Shown one piece after another: positions 1-6,065 of a stretch of 10,680 nt of DNA (position 1 is the stretch's first letter; every line of letters starts with the position of its first letter). Position numbers and translations under genes: made by a program. Origin of the DNA: Anaerolineales bacterium (GTDB lineage: Bacteria; Chloroflexota; Anaerolineae; Anaerolineales; UBA6663); contig JAEURL010000159.1 of the NCBI GenBank assembly GCA_016789165.1, positions 1 to 10,680 of the forward strand, given 5' to 3'. Below the pieces are notes generated by a model. It worked only from the letters and a program-made list of their open reading frames with translations, did not search any database and was not told the DNA's origin.

Positions 1-176
1 CCGGCCTGGCCCGTGAGGGCGAGCGGCAGGATACGCCCGCTGCTCAGGCGCGTGACCGTGCGCAGGCGGCCGGCCGCTTCGTCCCAGGCGTTGGGCGCCA
101 GCTGATACCAGCCGTGCGAGCGCACCACGGACAGGAATCGGAAGGGCGGCCGGGCCGGCAGGGTCAGCGTGGTCAT
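1..176 (-). CDS. probable DNA glycosylase (AlkA/OGG-like), N-terminal fragment
   Basis: The first 58 codons of a minus-strand gene are visible and the rest lies beyond the left edge. The ATG at 176-174 overlaps the TGA stop of the upstream methyltransferase/MTHFR gene as ATGA, which implies cotranscription and translational coupling. The visible protein starts MTTLTLPARPPFRFLSVV and continues with SHGWYQLAPNAWDEAAGRL (residues 20-38). A pattern of FxF...S(H/G)GWxxLxPxxWDE is what I remember from the N-terminal beta domain of HhH-GPD DNA-3-methyladenine/8-oxoguanine glycosylases, which remove damaged bases in base excision repair. The helix-hairpin-helix motif and catalytic Asp would lie outside the window, so the function cannot be confirmed here. 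That a reading frame is present is well supported by the overlap and by codon usage; the family call is moderate. Confidence 0.5.
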   Translation of the reverse strand, partial: MTTLTLPARPPFRFLSVVRSHGWYQLAPNAWDEAAGRLRTVTRLSSGRILPLALTGQA

Positions 177-2038
177 GCGCGGGCCGTGACGTGGTCGAGG
201 ATCTCGGCCGCCAGGTCGTAGCGGCCGAATTGCGGCATCAGGTAGGCGCCGCGGATCTGCGGCACGCCGCGGAACTCGTCCAGCAGCTCGCCCGCCAGGC
301 GCACGCCCTCGGCCGGCCCGTCGTCGCCGGCCTGTTCCATCCGGCGCAGCATGGCCTCCGGGATGTGGATGCCCGGCACCTCGTTGTTCAGGAAGGCGGC
401 GTGGCGCTGGCCGAAGAGCGGCAGCACGCCGGCCAGGATCGGCAGGGTCAGCGGGCCGTGCTGGTCCTCGTAGCGGCGCAGGAAGGCCCGCACCGGGGCC
501 AGCTCGTAGATTGGCTGGGTCAGGGCGAAGTCGGCGCCGGCCTCCAGCTTCTTGCGCAGGGCCTTGATCTCTTTGTCTGGATCGGCCGGGGCCAGATTGA
601 GCGCGCAGGCCACGAAGAAGGCGGTGGGCGCGCCGATCTTGGCGCCGGCGTGGTCCAGGCCCAGGTTGAAGCCCTGCTTGATCAGCTTGATCAGGCCGGA
701 GGGCACCAGGTCGTACTGGTCGCTGGCGGTCGGGTAATCGCCGATGGCGGTGGGGTCGCCCATGGTGGCGAACAGGTTGCGCAGGCCCAGGGCGTGCGCG
801 GCCAGCAGGTCGGCCTGCACGCGCAGCAGGTTGCGTCCGCGGGTGGGGAAGTGCAGGACCGTCTCCAGCCCCACATCGGTCTGGATGCGGTGGGCCACGG
901 CCCAGGCGCTCATGCGCATGCGCGCCATGGGGGTGTCGGCCACGTCGATGGCGTCGGCGCCGGCCTCGGCCAGCAGACGCGCGCCGGCCAGCAGCTTGTG
1001 CATGTCCACGCCCTTGGGCGGGTCCATCTCCACGGTCACCACGAAGCGGCGGCCGGCCAGTTTCTGGGCCAGCTGGGTGGAGCCGGCCGCCGCCTCGGCC
1101 TCGTCGTCCCGTTCCGCCGCCGGCAAGTTGGGCCGGCCGGCCGCCGCCGCCGGGCGCGGCGCGTCCAGGGCCGCCCGCATCGCGGCGATGTGCGCGGGCG
1201 TGGTGCCGCAGCAGCCGCCCATGACGCTCACCCCCAGCTCGGCAAAGGCCGCGGCGTACTCGCCGAAGTAGGCGGGCGTGGCCGGGTACATGATGCGGCC
1301 CTCCACCTGTTCCGGCCAGCCGGCGTTGGGTTTGACGGCCAGGCGCGCCTCCGGGGCCGCCGCGCGGATCTGGGCGATCAGGCGCTGCAGCTGGGCCGGT
1401 CCGCCCGAGCAGTTGACGCCGATCACGTCCGCGCCGGTGGCGGCCAGCGCCGCCGCCACCTTGGCCGGCGGATCGCCCAGCAGGGTGCGGTCGTCGCGGG
1501 TGAAGGTGACGGTGGCGATCACGGGCACGGCCGCGCAGTCGCGGGCGGCCCGCACCGCCACGGCCAGCTCGTGCAGGTCGCTCATCGTCTCGATCACCAG
1601 CACGTCGACGCCGGCCTCGGCCAGCGCCGCGATCTGCTCACGGAAGGCGGCGTAAGCCTGCTCCGGCCGGAGGCGCCCGAACGGCGCCAGGCGCACGCCC
1701 AGCGGCCCCACGTCGCCGGCCACCAGCACGGGCTTGAAGCTGGCAGCCACCACGCGCCGGGCCAGGCTGACCGCCGCGGCGTTGAGCGCGGCCGCGCGCT
1801 GCGCGAGGTCGAAGCGGCGCAGCTTGTAGGCGTTGGCGCCAAAGGTGTTGGCGATGATCAACTGCGCGCCGGCCTCAATATAGGCGCGGTGGATCTCGGC
1901 CACGGCCGCCGGCTGGCTCAAGTTGAGCTCGTCGAAGCAGGCGTCGAAGGGCACGCCGCGCGCGTGCAGCATGGTGCCCATAGCGCCGTCGGCCAGCACC
2001 GGGCCGCGGGCCAGCAGTTCAAAGAAAGGGTGGGTCAT
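173..2038 (-). CDS. bifunctional homocysteine S-methyltransferase / methylenetetrahydrofolate reductase
   Basis: This 621-residue cytosolic protein fuses two one-carbon enzymes, in the same order and at nearly the same length as Bacillus YitJ. Residues about 1-290 form a homocysteine S-methyltransferase barrel: the LADGAMGTML entry (15-24) and the zinc ligands C210 (GVNCSGG) and C276-C277 (GGCCGTTP) are all present. After an Ala/Pro/Glu-rich linker (about 292-325), residues about 330-615 form a 5,10-methylenetetrahydrofolate reductase barrel, with EMDPPKG (337-343), MGDPT (426-430), TQPIY (507-511) and GVLPL (537-541). MTHFR makes 5-methyl-THF using FAD and reduced pyridine nucleotide or another donor, and the N-terminal half methylates homocysteine to methionine. 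There is no cobalamin-binding domain. The frame is open upstream to 2146, but the ATG at 2038 begins the conserved domain and the upstream start would precede the likely transcription start, so 2038 is chosen. No clear Shine-Dalgarno precedes it; a short ORF ends by overlap at this ATG. Very sure of family, less sure of methyl donor. Confidence 0.95.
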   Translation of the reverse strand: MTHPFFELLARGPVLADGAMGTMLHARGVPFDACFDELNLSQPAAVAEIHRAYIEAGAQLIIANTFGANAYKLRRFDLAQRAAALNAAAVSLARRVVAASFKPVLVAGDVGPLGVRLAPFGRLRPEQAYAAFREQIAALAEAGVDVLVIETMSDLHELAVAVRAARDCAAVPVIATVTFTRDDRTLLGDPPAKVAAALAATGADVIGVNCSGGPAQLQRLIAQIRAAAPEARLAVKPNAGWPEQVEGRIMYPATPAYFGEYAAAFAELGVSVMGGCCGTTPAHIAAMRAALDAPRPAAAAGRPNLPAAERDDEAEAAAGSTQLAQKLAGRRFVVTVEMDPPKGVDMHKLLAGARLLAEAGADAIDVADTPMARMRMSAWAVAHRIQTDVGLETVLHFPTRGRNLLRVQADLLAAHALGLRNLFATMGDPTAIGDYPTASDQYDLVPSGLIKLIKQGFNLGLDHAGAKIGAPTAFFVACALNLAPADPDKEIKALRKKLEAGADFALTQPIYELAPVRAFLRRYEDQHGPLTLPILAGVLPLFGQRHAAFLNNEVPGIHIPEAMLRRMEQAGDDGPAEGVRLAGELLDEFRGVPQIRGAYLMPQFGRYDLAAEILDHVTARA

Positions 2039-2103
2039 TGCGGGCCTGAGCCGGCGCTGGCAAAAAAGGCCTCTTCGATTGAAGAGGCCCCATTCCAGGA
2101 CAT
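2035..2103 (-). CDS. possible 22-codon leader peptide overlapping the methyltransferase/MTHFR start
   Basis: An ATG at 2103-2101 opens a 22-codon frame that begins MSWNGASSIEEAFF and ends in TGA at 2037-2035. That stop overlaps the ATG of the bifunctional gene (A of ATG is 2038), giving an ATGA junction. The frame contains the whole intrinsic terminator at 2062-2089, and the UUUUUU tract is read as two Phe codons. The likely transcription start (about 2108) is only about five bases before its ATG, so it would be translated almost leaderlessly; there is no Shine-Dalgarno. Nothing in the peptide is a run of Met or other regulatory codons. It may be chance, or a leader whose translation controls read-through and re-initiation. 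No homologue is recognised. Confidence 0.3.
   Translation of the reverse strand: MSWNGASSIEEAFFASAGSGPQ
2062..2089 (-). terminator. intrinsic terminator / attenuator inside the leader of the methyltransferase/MTHFR gene
   Basis: On the minus strand a perfect 9-base-pair stem (GGCCTCTTC with GAAGAGGCC, arms 2081-2089 and 2068-2076) closes a four-base loop and is followed at once by six T residues (2067-2062). This is a textbook rho-independent terminator. It lies downstream of the TTGACA/TAATAT promoter and 23 bases upstream of the ATG at 2038, so it is inside the gene's own 5' untranslated region rather than at the end of malic enzyme, which has its own hairpin at 2147-2177. Regulation by attenuation is the natural inference. 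It could alternatively act as a second back-up terminator for malic enzyme. Confidence 0.8.
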
Positions 2104-2114
2104 CGGCTGCGGCG

Positions 2115-2143
2115 ATATTACCGCCCCGCTCCGGGCGTGTCAA
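2115..2143 (-). promoter_or_regulatory. strong sigma-70-type promoter for the methyltransferase/MTHFR gene
   Basis: On the minus strand a consensus -35 box TTGACA (2143-2138) is separated by exactly 17 bases from TAATAT (2120-2115), a -10 box matching consensus at five of six positions. The predicted start is near A2108, giving a leader of about 70 bases. It is the best -35/-10 pair I see in the window. The -35 box sits directly in the T-rich tail of the malic enzyme terminator. Confidence 0.8.
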
Positions 2144-2177
2144 CAAAGCCGGCGCGGGGGTGTGGCCCGCGCCGGCT
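2141..2177 (-). terminator. terminator of malic enzyme
   Basis: A perfect 12-base-pair inverted repeat (arms 2147-2158 and 2166-2177, AGCCGGCGCGGG and its complement) closes a seven-base loop about 45 bases after the malic enzyme stop. On the minus strand it is followed by TTGTT, a short interrupted U-tract. A second GC-rich inverted repeat (arms 2199-2206 and 2209-2216, CGGCGGCC and complement) precedes it, between the stop codon and this hairpin. The weak U-tract makes efficiency uncertain. Confidence 0.6.
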
Positions 2178-2222
2178 CGCCGCGCTCAGGGTGTCTGTCG
2201 GCGGCCCTGGCCGCCGGGTCAC

Positions 2223-3866
2223 TTACTTGTATTCGGGATAGGCCGGCACGTACATGTGCGCCTGGACGTGCGCGGCCAGGTCGGCCGGCCGCGGCATGTC
2301 GGTAAGCTGCTGCGCGAAGGCCACCTCGGCCACGGCCACGGCGATGGCGGCCGAGACAGCCCGGATGCGCTCCAGGCCGGGGTAGATGCGGCCCTTGGCC
2401 AAGTCGGTCTCGGTCACCAGGTCCGCCAGGGCCTTGGCCGAGGCGAAGAACATCTCGTCGGTCACGTGCTTGGCCTGGCTGGCGATCACGCCCAGGCCCA
2501 CGCCGGGGAAGATGTAGGAGTTGTTGCCCTGGCCAGGAACGTAGGTCTGGCCGTTGTAGACCACGGGTTTGAACGGGCTGCCGCTGGCGAAAATGGCCTT
2601 GCCGTCCGTCCAGGTGTAGGCCTCTTCGGCCGTGCACTCGGATTTGGAGGTGGGGTTGGAAAGGGCGAAGATGATCGGGCGCTCATTCAGGCGCGCCATG
2701 GCCTCCACCACCGGCCGCGTGAACAGCCGGCCCATGCCGGCCACGCCGATGATGGCCGTCGGCTTGAGCGTTTCCACCGCCTCGAGGAAGTCCGTGATCG
2801 GCGCGTGGTCGTGGGCGTAGGGCAGCTTGTGCTCGGCCAGGTCGGTGCGGCTCTTCACCACCAGACCCTTGGAGTCCACGAACCAGCACTTCAGCTTGGC
2901 CTCGGCTTCGCTCACGCCCTCGGCCTTGAGCCCGGTGACGACCAGATCGCCGATGCCCACGCCGGCCTCGCCGGCGCCCAGGAACAGGAACTTGTGGTCG
3001 GCCAGGCGGTTGTGGGTCAGCCGCAGGGCGGAGTAGATGCCGGCCAGCGCCACGCCGGCCGTGCCCTGGATGTCGTCGTCGAAGGTGCAGGCGATGGGCT
3101 GGTAGCGGCGCAGCAGCCGGAAGGCGTTGGTGTTGCCGAAGTCCTCCAGTTGGAGGCAGGCGCGCGGGAAGACGTCTTTGACCGCGTCCACGAACTCGTC
3201 CACCAGCGCGTCGTATTCCGCGCCGCGCAGCCGCCGCTCCGGCACGCCGATGTACAGCGGGTCTTGCAGCAGGGCGGTGTTGTTGGTGCCCACGTCCAGC
3301 ATGACGGGCAGGCACTGGGTGGGATGCACGCCGGCGCAGGCCGTGTACAGGGCCAGCTTGCCGATCGGGATGCCCATGCCGCCAGCGCCCAGGTCGCCCA
3401 GGCCCAGGATGCGCTCGCCGTCCGTGACCACGATCATGCGCACATCCTGGAACGGCCAGTTGCGCAGCACGTCGCGGATGTGGCCGCGGTCACGGGCGGT
3501 GACGTACAGGCCGCGCGGCCGGCGGAAGATGTGGCCGAACTCCTGGCAGCCCTGGCCGACGGTGGGGGTGTAGATGAGCGGCATCATCTCGTCGAGATTG
3601 CTCATCACCACCCGGTAGAAGAGGTTTTCGTTGCGGTCCTGGAGCGAGCCGAGGTAAATGTATTTCTCCAGGTCGGAGGTTTTGCGCCGGATATTTTCCA
3701 GGACGCGCGCCATCTGCTGATCCTGGGTGAAGATGCGCGGCGGCAGCAGGCCGCGCAGGCCCAGCGCGTCGCGTTCGCTTTCGGTGAAGGCCGTGCCCTT
3801 GTTGAGAACCGGGTCGTGCAGTAGATCGACCCCGCGTTTGCCGTTAATGGTGAGTGGATCAAACAT
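2223..3866 (-). CDS. malic enzyme, NAD(P)-dependent malate dehydrogenase (oxaloacetate-decarboxylating)
   Basis: This 547-residue cytosolic enzyme converts malate to pyruvate and CO2 with reduction of NAD or NADP. It is the long malic enzyme type, like E. coli MaeA and mitochondrial enzymes (about 540-565 residues). The order of motifs is complete: YTPTVG with the catalytic Tyr Y99, DGERILGLGDLG (149-160) with R152, the catalytic Lys K170 in PIGKLALY, metal ligands E241-D242 (QLEDFGN) and the TFDDDIQGT motif (261-269, D264/D265), the nucleotide loop LGAGEAGVGI (296-305), ALSNPTSKSE (401-410) and NNSYIFPGVGLG (448-459). The ATG at 3866 is chosen because AAGGAG (3878-3873) precedes it by six bases; the open frame to 4043 runs back into the upstream terminator. 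I cannot assign NAD against NADP preference with confidence. It has terminators on both sides and so is probably transcribed alone. Confidence 0.96.
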   Translation of the reverse strand: MFDPLTINGKRGVDLLHDPVLNKGTAFTESERDALGLRGLLPPRIFTQDQQMARVLENIRRKTSDLEKYIYLGSLQDRNENLFYRVVMSNLDEMMPLIYTPTVGQGCQEFGHIFRRPRGLYVTARDRGHIRDVLRNWPFQDVRMIVVTDGERILGLGDLGAGGMGIPIGKLALYTACAGVHPTQCLPVMLDVGTNNTALLQDPLYIGVPERRLRGAEYDALVDEFVDAVKDVFPRACLQLEDFGNTNAFRLLRRYQPIACTFDDDIQGTAGVALAGIYSALRLTHNRLADHKFLFLGAGEAGVGIGDLVVTGLKAEGVSEAEAKLKCWFVDSKGLVVKSRTDLAEHKLPYAHDHAPITDFLEAVETLKPTAIIGVAGMGRLFTRPVVEAMARLNERPIIFALSNPTSKSECTAEEAYTWTDGKAIFASGSPFKPVVYNGQTYVPGQGNNSYIFPGVGLGVIASQAKHVTDEMFFASAKALADLVTETDLAKGRIYPGLERIRAVSAAIAVAVAEVAFAQQLTDMPRPADLAAHVQAHMYVPAYPEYK

Positions 3867-3984
3867 AAGGCGCTCCTTGTCTTGGGTGAGGGACAGCAGG
3901 AGCGTAGACCCATCAGCCGACCCGAACAAGGGACCATCAAGCCAGTTCCCGGCGACTGTTGTCACCTTTCGGGCGGGCTTTGCC

Positions 3985-4023
3985 CAAAACAAAGGCCGGG
4001 CGTCCACGGACGGCCCGGCCTTT
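3985..4023 (-). terminator. terminator of the S41-like gene
   Basis: A perfect 11-base-pair stem (AAAGGCCGGGC 3991-4001 with GCCCGGCCTTT 4013-4023) lies 30 bases after the stop of the S41-like gene. The inner part can pair further (GTCC with GGAC). On the minus strand it ends in CCTTTGTTTTG, an interrupted U-tract. It separates the S41-like gene from malic enzyme. The A-rich left arm also makes it plausible in the other direction, but no plus-strand gene ends here. Confidence 0.75.
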
Positions 4024-4053
4024 ACTAACCCTGTTTTGCCCAATTTGGCGGCG

Positions 4054-5328
4054 TCAGGGGGCCAGCAAGCTCGTCAACGCGGCGCTCAGCACGGGGTCAT
4101 CATCCGCGCCGGCGAAGGTATCCCAGTCGCTGTCCACAGCCTGGTCGGGCACCAGGCCGCCCACAGCCAGGTCGGTGCCGTCCGGGAGCCGGAAGGAGGA
4201 GGTGGCGATGGAGAGCTGGGATCCATCGGGCAGATCGAACTCGGAGAAGCCCTCCATCGCGCCCGGCGTGGGCAGGCCAAACAGCCGGGCGCGGCCGGCG
4301 CCCTGCAGGATGCCGGCGAAGATCTCCACGGCGCCGCGCGTGTCCGGGCCGATGAGGAGGACCAGGGGCGTGGTCTGTGAGCCGGCCACGTCCGAGCCGT
4401 CGACACTGAGCGGTTCCGTGGTCGTGCGGCTGTAGAACTCGCCCAGGTCGCCGGTGGTGAACAGGGTCAGCATCTCCAGCAGCGGCCAGCCGCTGGTGGC
4501 GCCGGCCAGCCGCAGGTCCAGGATGATGCCTGTGGTGGGCGAGACGGGCTGGGAGGCGCTCAGGTCCCCGGCGATCAGCTGGGCCAGCTCTGGGCCGGAC
4601 GCCACCGGCACCCGGTAATAAACGACGCCGGTATTACCGAGGGCGCCGCCGCGCGGCGCATCGGTGGCCGTGATTGTGCCGCGTTGGAGGGTGACGTCGC
4701 GCCGGGGCTGGCCGGGGCTTTGCACGGTCAGGGTGACGGAGGTGTCCGCCGGCCCGCGGATGCGGTTTACGATGGTGTCGCGCTCGTCGGCCCGCACGGG
4801 CTGGCCGTCGACGGCGTAGATGGCGTCATGGGCCTGGAGGCCGGCCGCCTCGGCCGGCGAATCCGGGATGACCGACAGAATCACGACGCGCGGTTCGGGC
4901 GTCTCGCGGAAGCCGTAATAGACGCCGATGCCCTGGTAGGTGCTGGTGTCCGCGGTCTCCAGCGCAATCCGCTCGGCGCGGGTGATGAAGGCGGCCTTGC
5001 CGGCCGGCAGCGTGCTCACCAGCGTGCGCATGACGGCGGCGAATTCGTCCTCGCTCAGGCCGGCCGTCAGTTGGTCTTGGGCGGCCCGGACGGCGGCCTC
5101 CCAATCGGCGCCGTCCAGGTCGGCCCGGATGTACTGCTCGCGCACGGCCTGGTCGACGGCCTGCAGGACCTCCAGGTGCCGGTCACTGACGGGGGCCGGC
5201 GCGGCGCTGGTGGCGGGCGGCGCGGTCGGGCCGCCCAGCGGGTTGAACCCCGTCACGGTGGCGCACGCCATCGCCGCCACAAAGGTCGTCAGGCTTACGA
5301 TCAGGGGCCACCGCTGCCGCTTCACCAT
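4054..5328 (-). CDS. exported PDZ / S41 C-terminal-processing-peptidase-like protein, catalytic residues missing
   Basis: The 424-residue protein has a signal-like N-terminus: KRQR, then a hydrophobic stretch (8-21) ending in AMAC at C22, a weak lipobox, so it is secreted or lipid-anchored. A Pro/Ala/Thr linker (30-47) precedes a helical region (48-115). A PDZ domain follows (about 130-220: YQGIGVYYG, VIPDSPAEAAGLQAHDAI, VDGQPV), then a tail-specific-protease core (about 230-395: GIILDLR at 267-273, PLVLLIGPDT at 321-330, VEIFAGILQGAGRA at 334-347). Relative to Prc/CtpA, where the catalytic Ser sits in SASASE and the Lys 25 residues later, the aligned residues here are G332 and A357. The same 25-residue spacing is kept. 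It therefore looks like a non-proteolytic member that may bind C-termini or cell-wall partners. The ATG at 5328 follows a GAGG-containing leader and lies 45 bases after the V4R gene, suggesting an operon. Confidence 0.85.
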   Translation of the reverse strand: MVKRQRWPLIVSLTTFVAAMACATVTGFNPLGGPTAPPATSAAPAPVSDRHLEVLQAVDQAVREQYIRADLDGADWEAAVRAAQDQLTAGLSEDEFAAVMRTLVSTLPAGKAAFITRAERIALETADTSTYQGIGVYYGFRETPEPRVVILSVIPDSPAEAAGLQAHDAIYAVDGQPVRADERDTIVNRIRGPADTSVTLTVQSPGQPRRDVTLQRGTITATDAPRGGALGNTGVVYYRVPVASGPELAQLIAGDLSASQPVSPTTGIILDLRLAGATSGWPLLEMLTLFTTGDLGEFYSRTTTEPLSVDGSDVAGSQTTPLVLLIGPDTRGAVEIFAGILQGAGRARLFGLPTPGAMEGFSEFDLPDGSQLSIATSSFRLPDGTDLAVGGLVPDQAVDSDWDTFAGADDDPVLSAALTSLLAP

Positions 5329-5373
5329 TGCCCTCTACCTGCCTCGCTAACCTCGTTGCCACCCTCGCGCCGG

Positions 5374-6012
5374 CTACTCGGCCAGCGGCTCCTTGTAGAT
5401 CTTCAGCCGGCCCATGTCGGCGCCGCAGGCCTTGCAGTCCAGCATCTCAATCTTGAACTCGCGCCCGCCGCTCATCCACTTCAGCGTCTCCTGGATGATG
5501 CCGACGGCGGTGTGGCACACCGGCTTGTCGGCGGTGCGGCCCCAGCACATCGAACAGCGCTCCAGCGTGTAGATGAAGTGATCCGGGAATTCCTGGGTGT
5601 TGCTCACCTGGTCGGTGACGGAGTTGAAGACCTTGGCGATGGCCGGCACCGCGATCTTGACCTTGGTGCCCAGCGGCAGGACTTTGAAAGCCAGGTCGCC
5701 GGCGCCGGCCAGCGCCCCGAAATTGCGCAGGCCGTTGGCGAAGAGCGCCCGGCCGGCGCGCTGCATCAGGCCGCGCCCGCCGCGCGGGCCGTACATCTCC
5801 TCCACCGCGCGGTGCAGGGCCGCGATGTCATCGAAGTCGAATTCCTTGCTGAGGTTGTCCGGCGGGTAGTTGTCGATGTAGTGGTCCAGCTTGGCCAGGT
5901 GCAGGATGGCCGTCAGGCCATTCTTCCCCATGATGTCTTCGAGCGCAGTCAGGTAGATCCGGCCCATCTTGTTCGGGTAGTTGTAGCCGCTGCGAGGTCG
6001 CTCGGTGCTCAT
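5374..6012 (-). CDS. V4R-domain (4-vinyl reductase-like) cysteine protein
   Basis: This 212-residue soluble protein has an N-terminal helical part (about 14-75: MGRIYLTALEDIMGKNG) followed by MYGPRGGRGLMQRAGRALF (73-91), a pattern typical of V4R domains, which are small-molecule or hydrocarbon sensors and are found in BchJ-type proteins. The C-terminal part carries five cysteines in the arrangement C153-x2-C156, C166, C193-x2-C196, likely a zinc or other metal site. The ATG at 6012 is chosen because AAGGAG (6023-6018) lies five bases before it; the frame stays open to 6462 but upstream it only shadows the DUF1786 gene. It lies 53 bases after that gene with no terminator between, and 45 bases before the S41-like gene. 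No photosynthesis gene is nearby, so a role in bacteriochlorophyll synthesis is not supported. The ligand is unknown. Confidence 0.75.
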   Translation of the reverse strand: MSTERPRSGYNYPNKMGRIYLTALEDIMGKNGLTAILHLAKLDHYIDNYPPDNLSKEFDFDDIAALHRAVEEMYGPRGGRGLMQRAGRALFANGLRNFGALAGAGDLAFKVLPLGTKVKIAVPAIAKVFNSVTDQVSNTQEFPDHFIYTLERCSMCWGRTADKPVCHTAVGIIQETLKWMSGGREFKIEMLDCKACGADMGRLKIYKEPLAE

Positions 6013-6065
6013 GCCGTCTCCTTGAGAAGGCCTGCTCGTCGCCGGGCAAGGCCGGGGGCGCGTGT

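Noticed and set aside
2062..2120. SAM or SAH riboswitch in front of the methyltransferase/MTHFR gene
   Set aside because: Only about 20 bases lie between the predicted transcription start and the terminator stem, too few for any of those aptamers, and no aptamer core is visible.
2039..2146. 36-residue N-terminal extension of the methyltransferase/MTHFR protein
   Set aside because: Its start codon lies upstream of the predicted transcription start and the extension would translate promoter and terminator sequence. The conserved domain starts at the ATG at 2038.
191..2305. 704-codon plus-strand open frame opposite the methyltransferase/MTHFR gene
   Set aside because: It is rich in His, Gln, Gly, Arg and Val with no recognisable domain, the signature of the antisense of a GC-rich gene. 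The minus-strand frame has full catalytic motifs.
1923..3824. 633-codon plus-strand open frame opposite malic enzyme
   Set aside because: Low-complexity His/Gln/Val/Gly content, no promoter or motif, and complete overlap with an unambiguous malic enzyme.
3867..4043. 59-residue N-terminal extension of malic enzyme
   Set aside because: It would run back through the terminator of the preceding gene. AAGGAG is correctly placed for the ATG at 3866.
5374..6012. Bacteriochlorophyll 4-vinyl reductase function for the V4R protein
   Set aside because: Only the domain family is supported; there are no photosynthesis genes nearby, and most V4R proteins are sensors or of unknown role.
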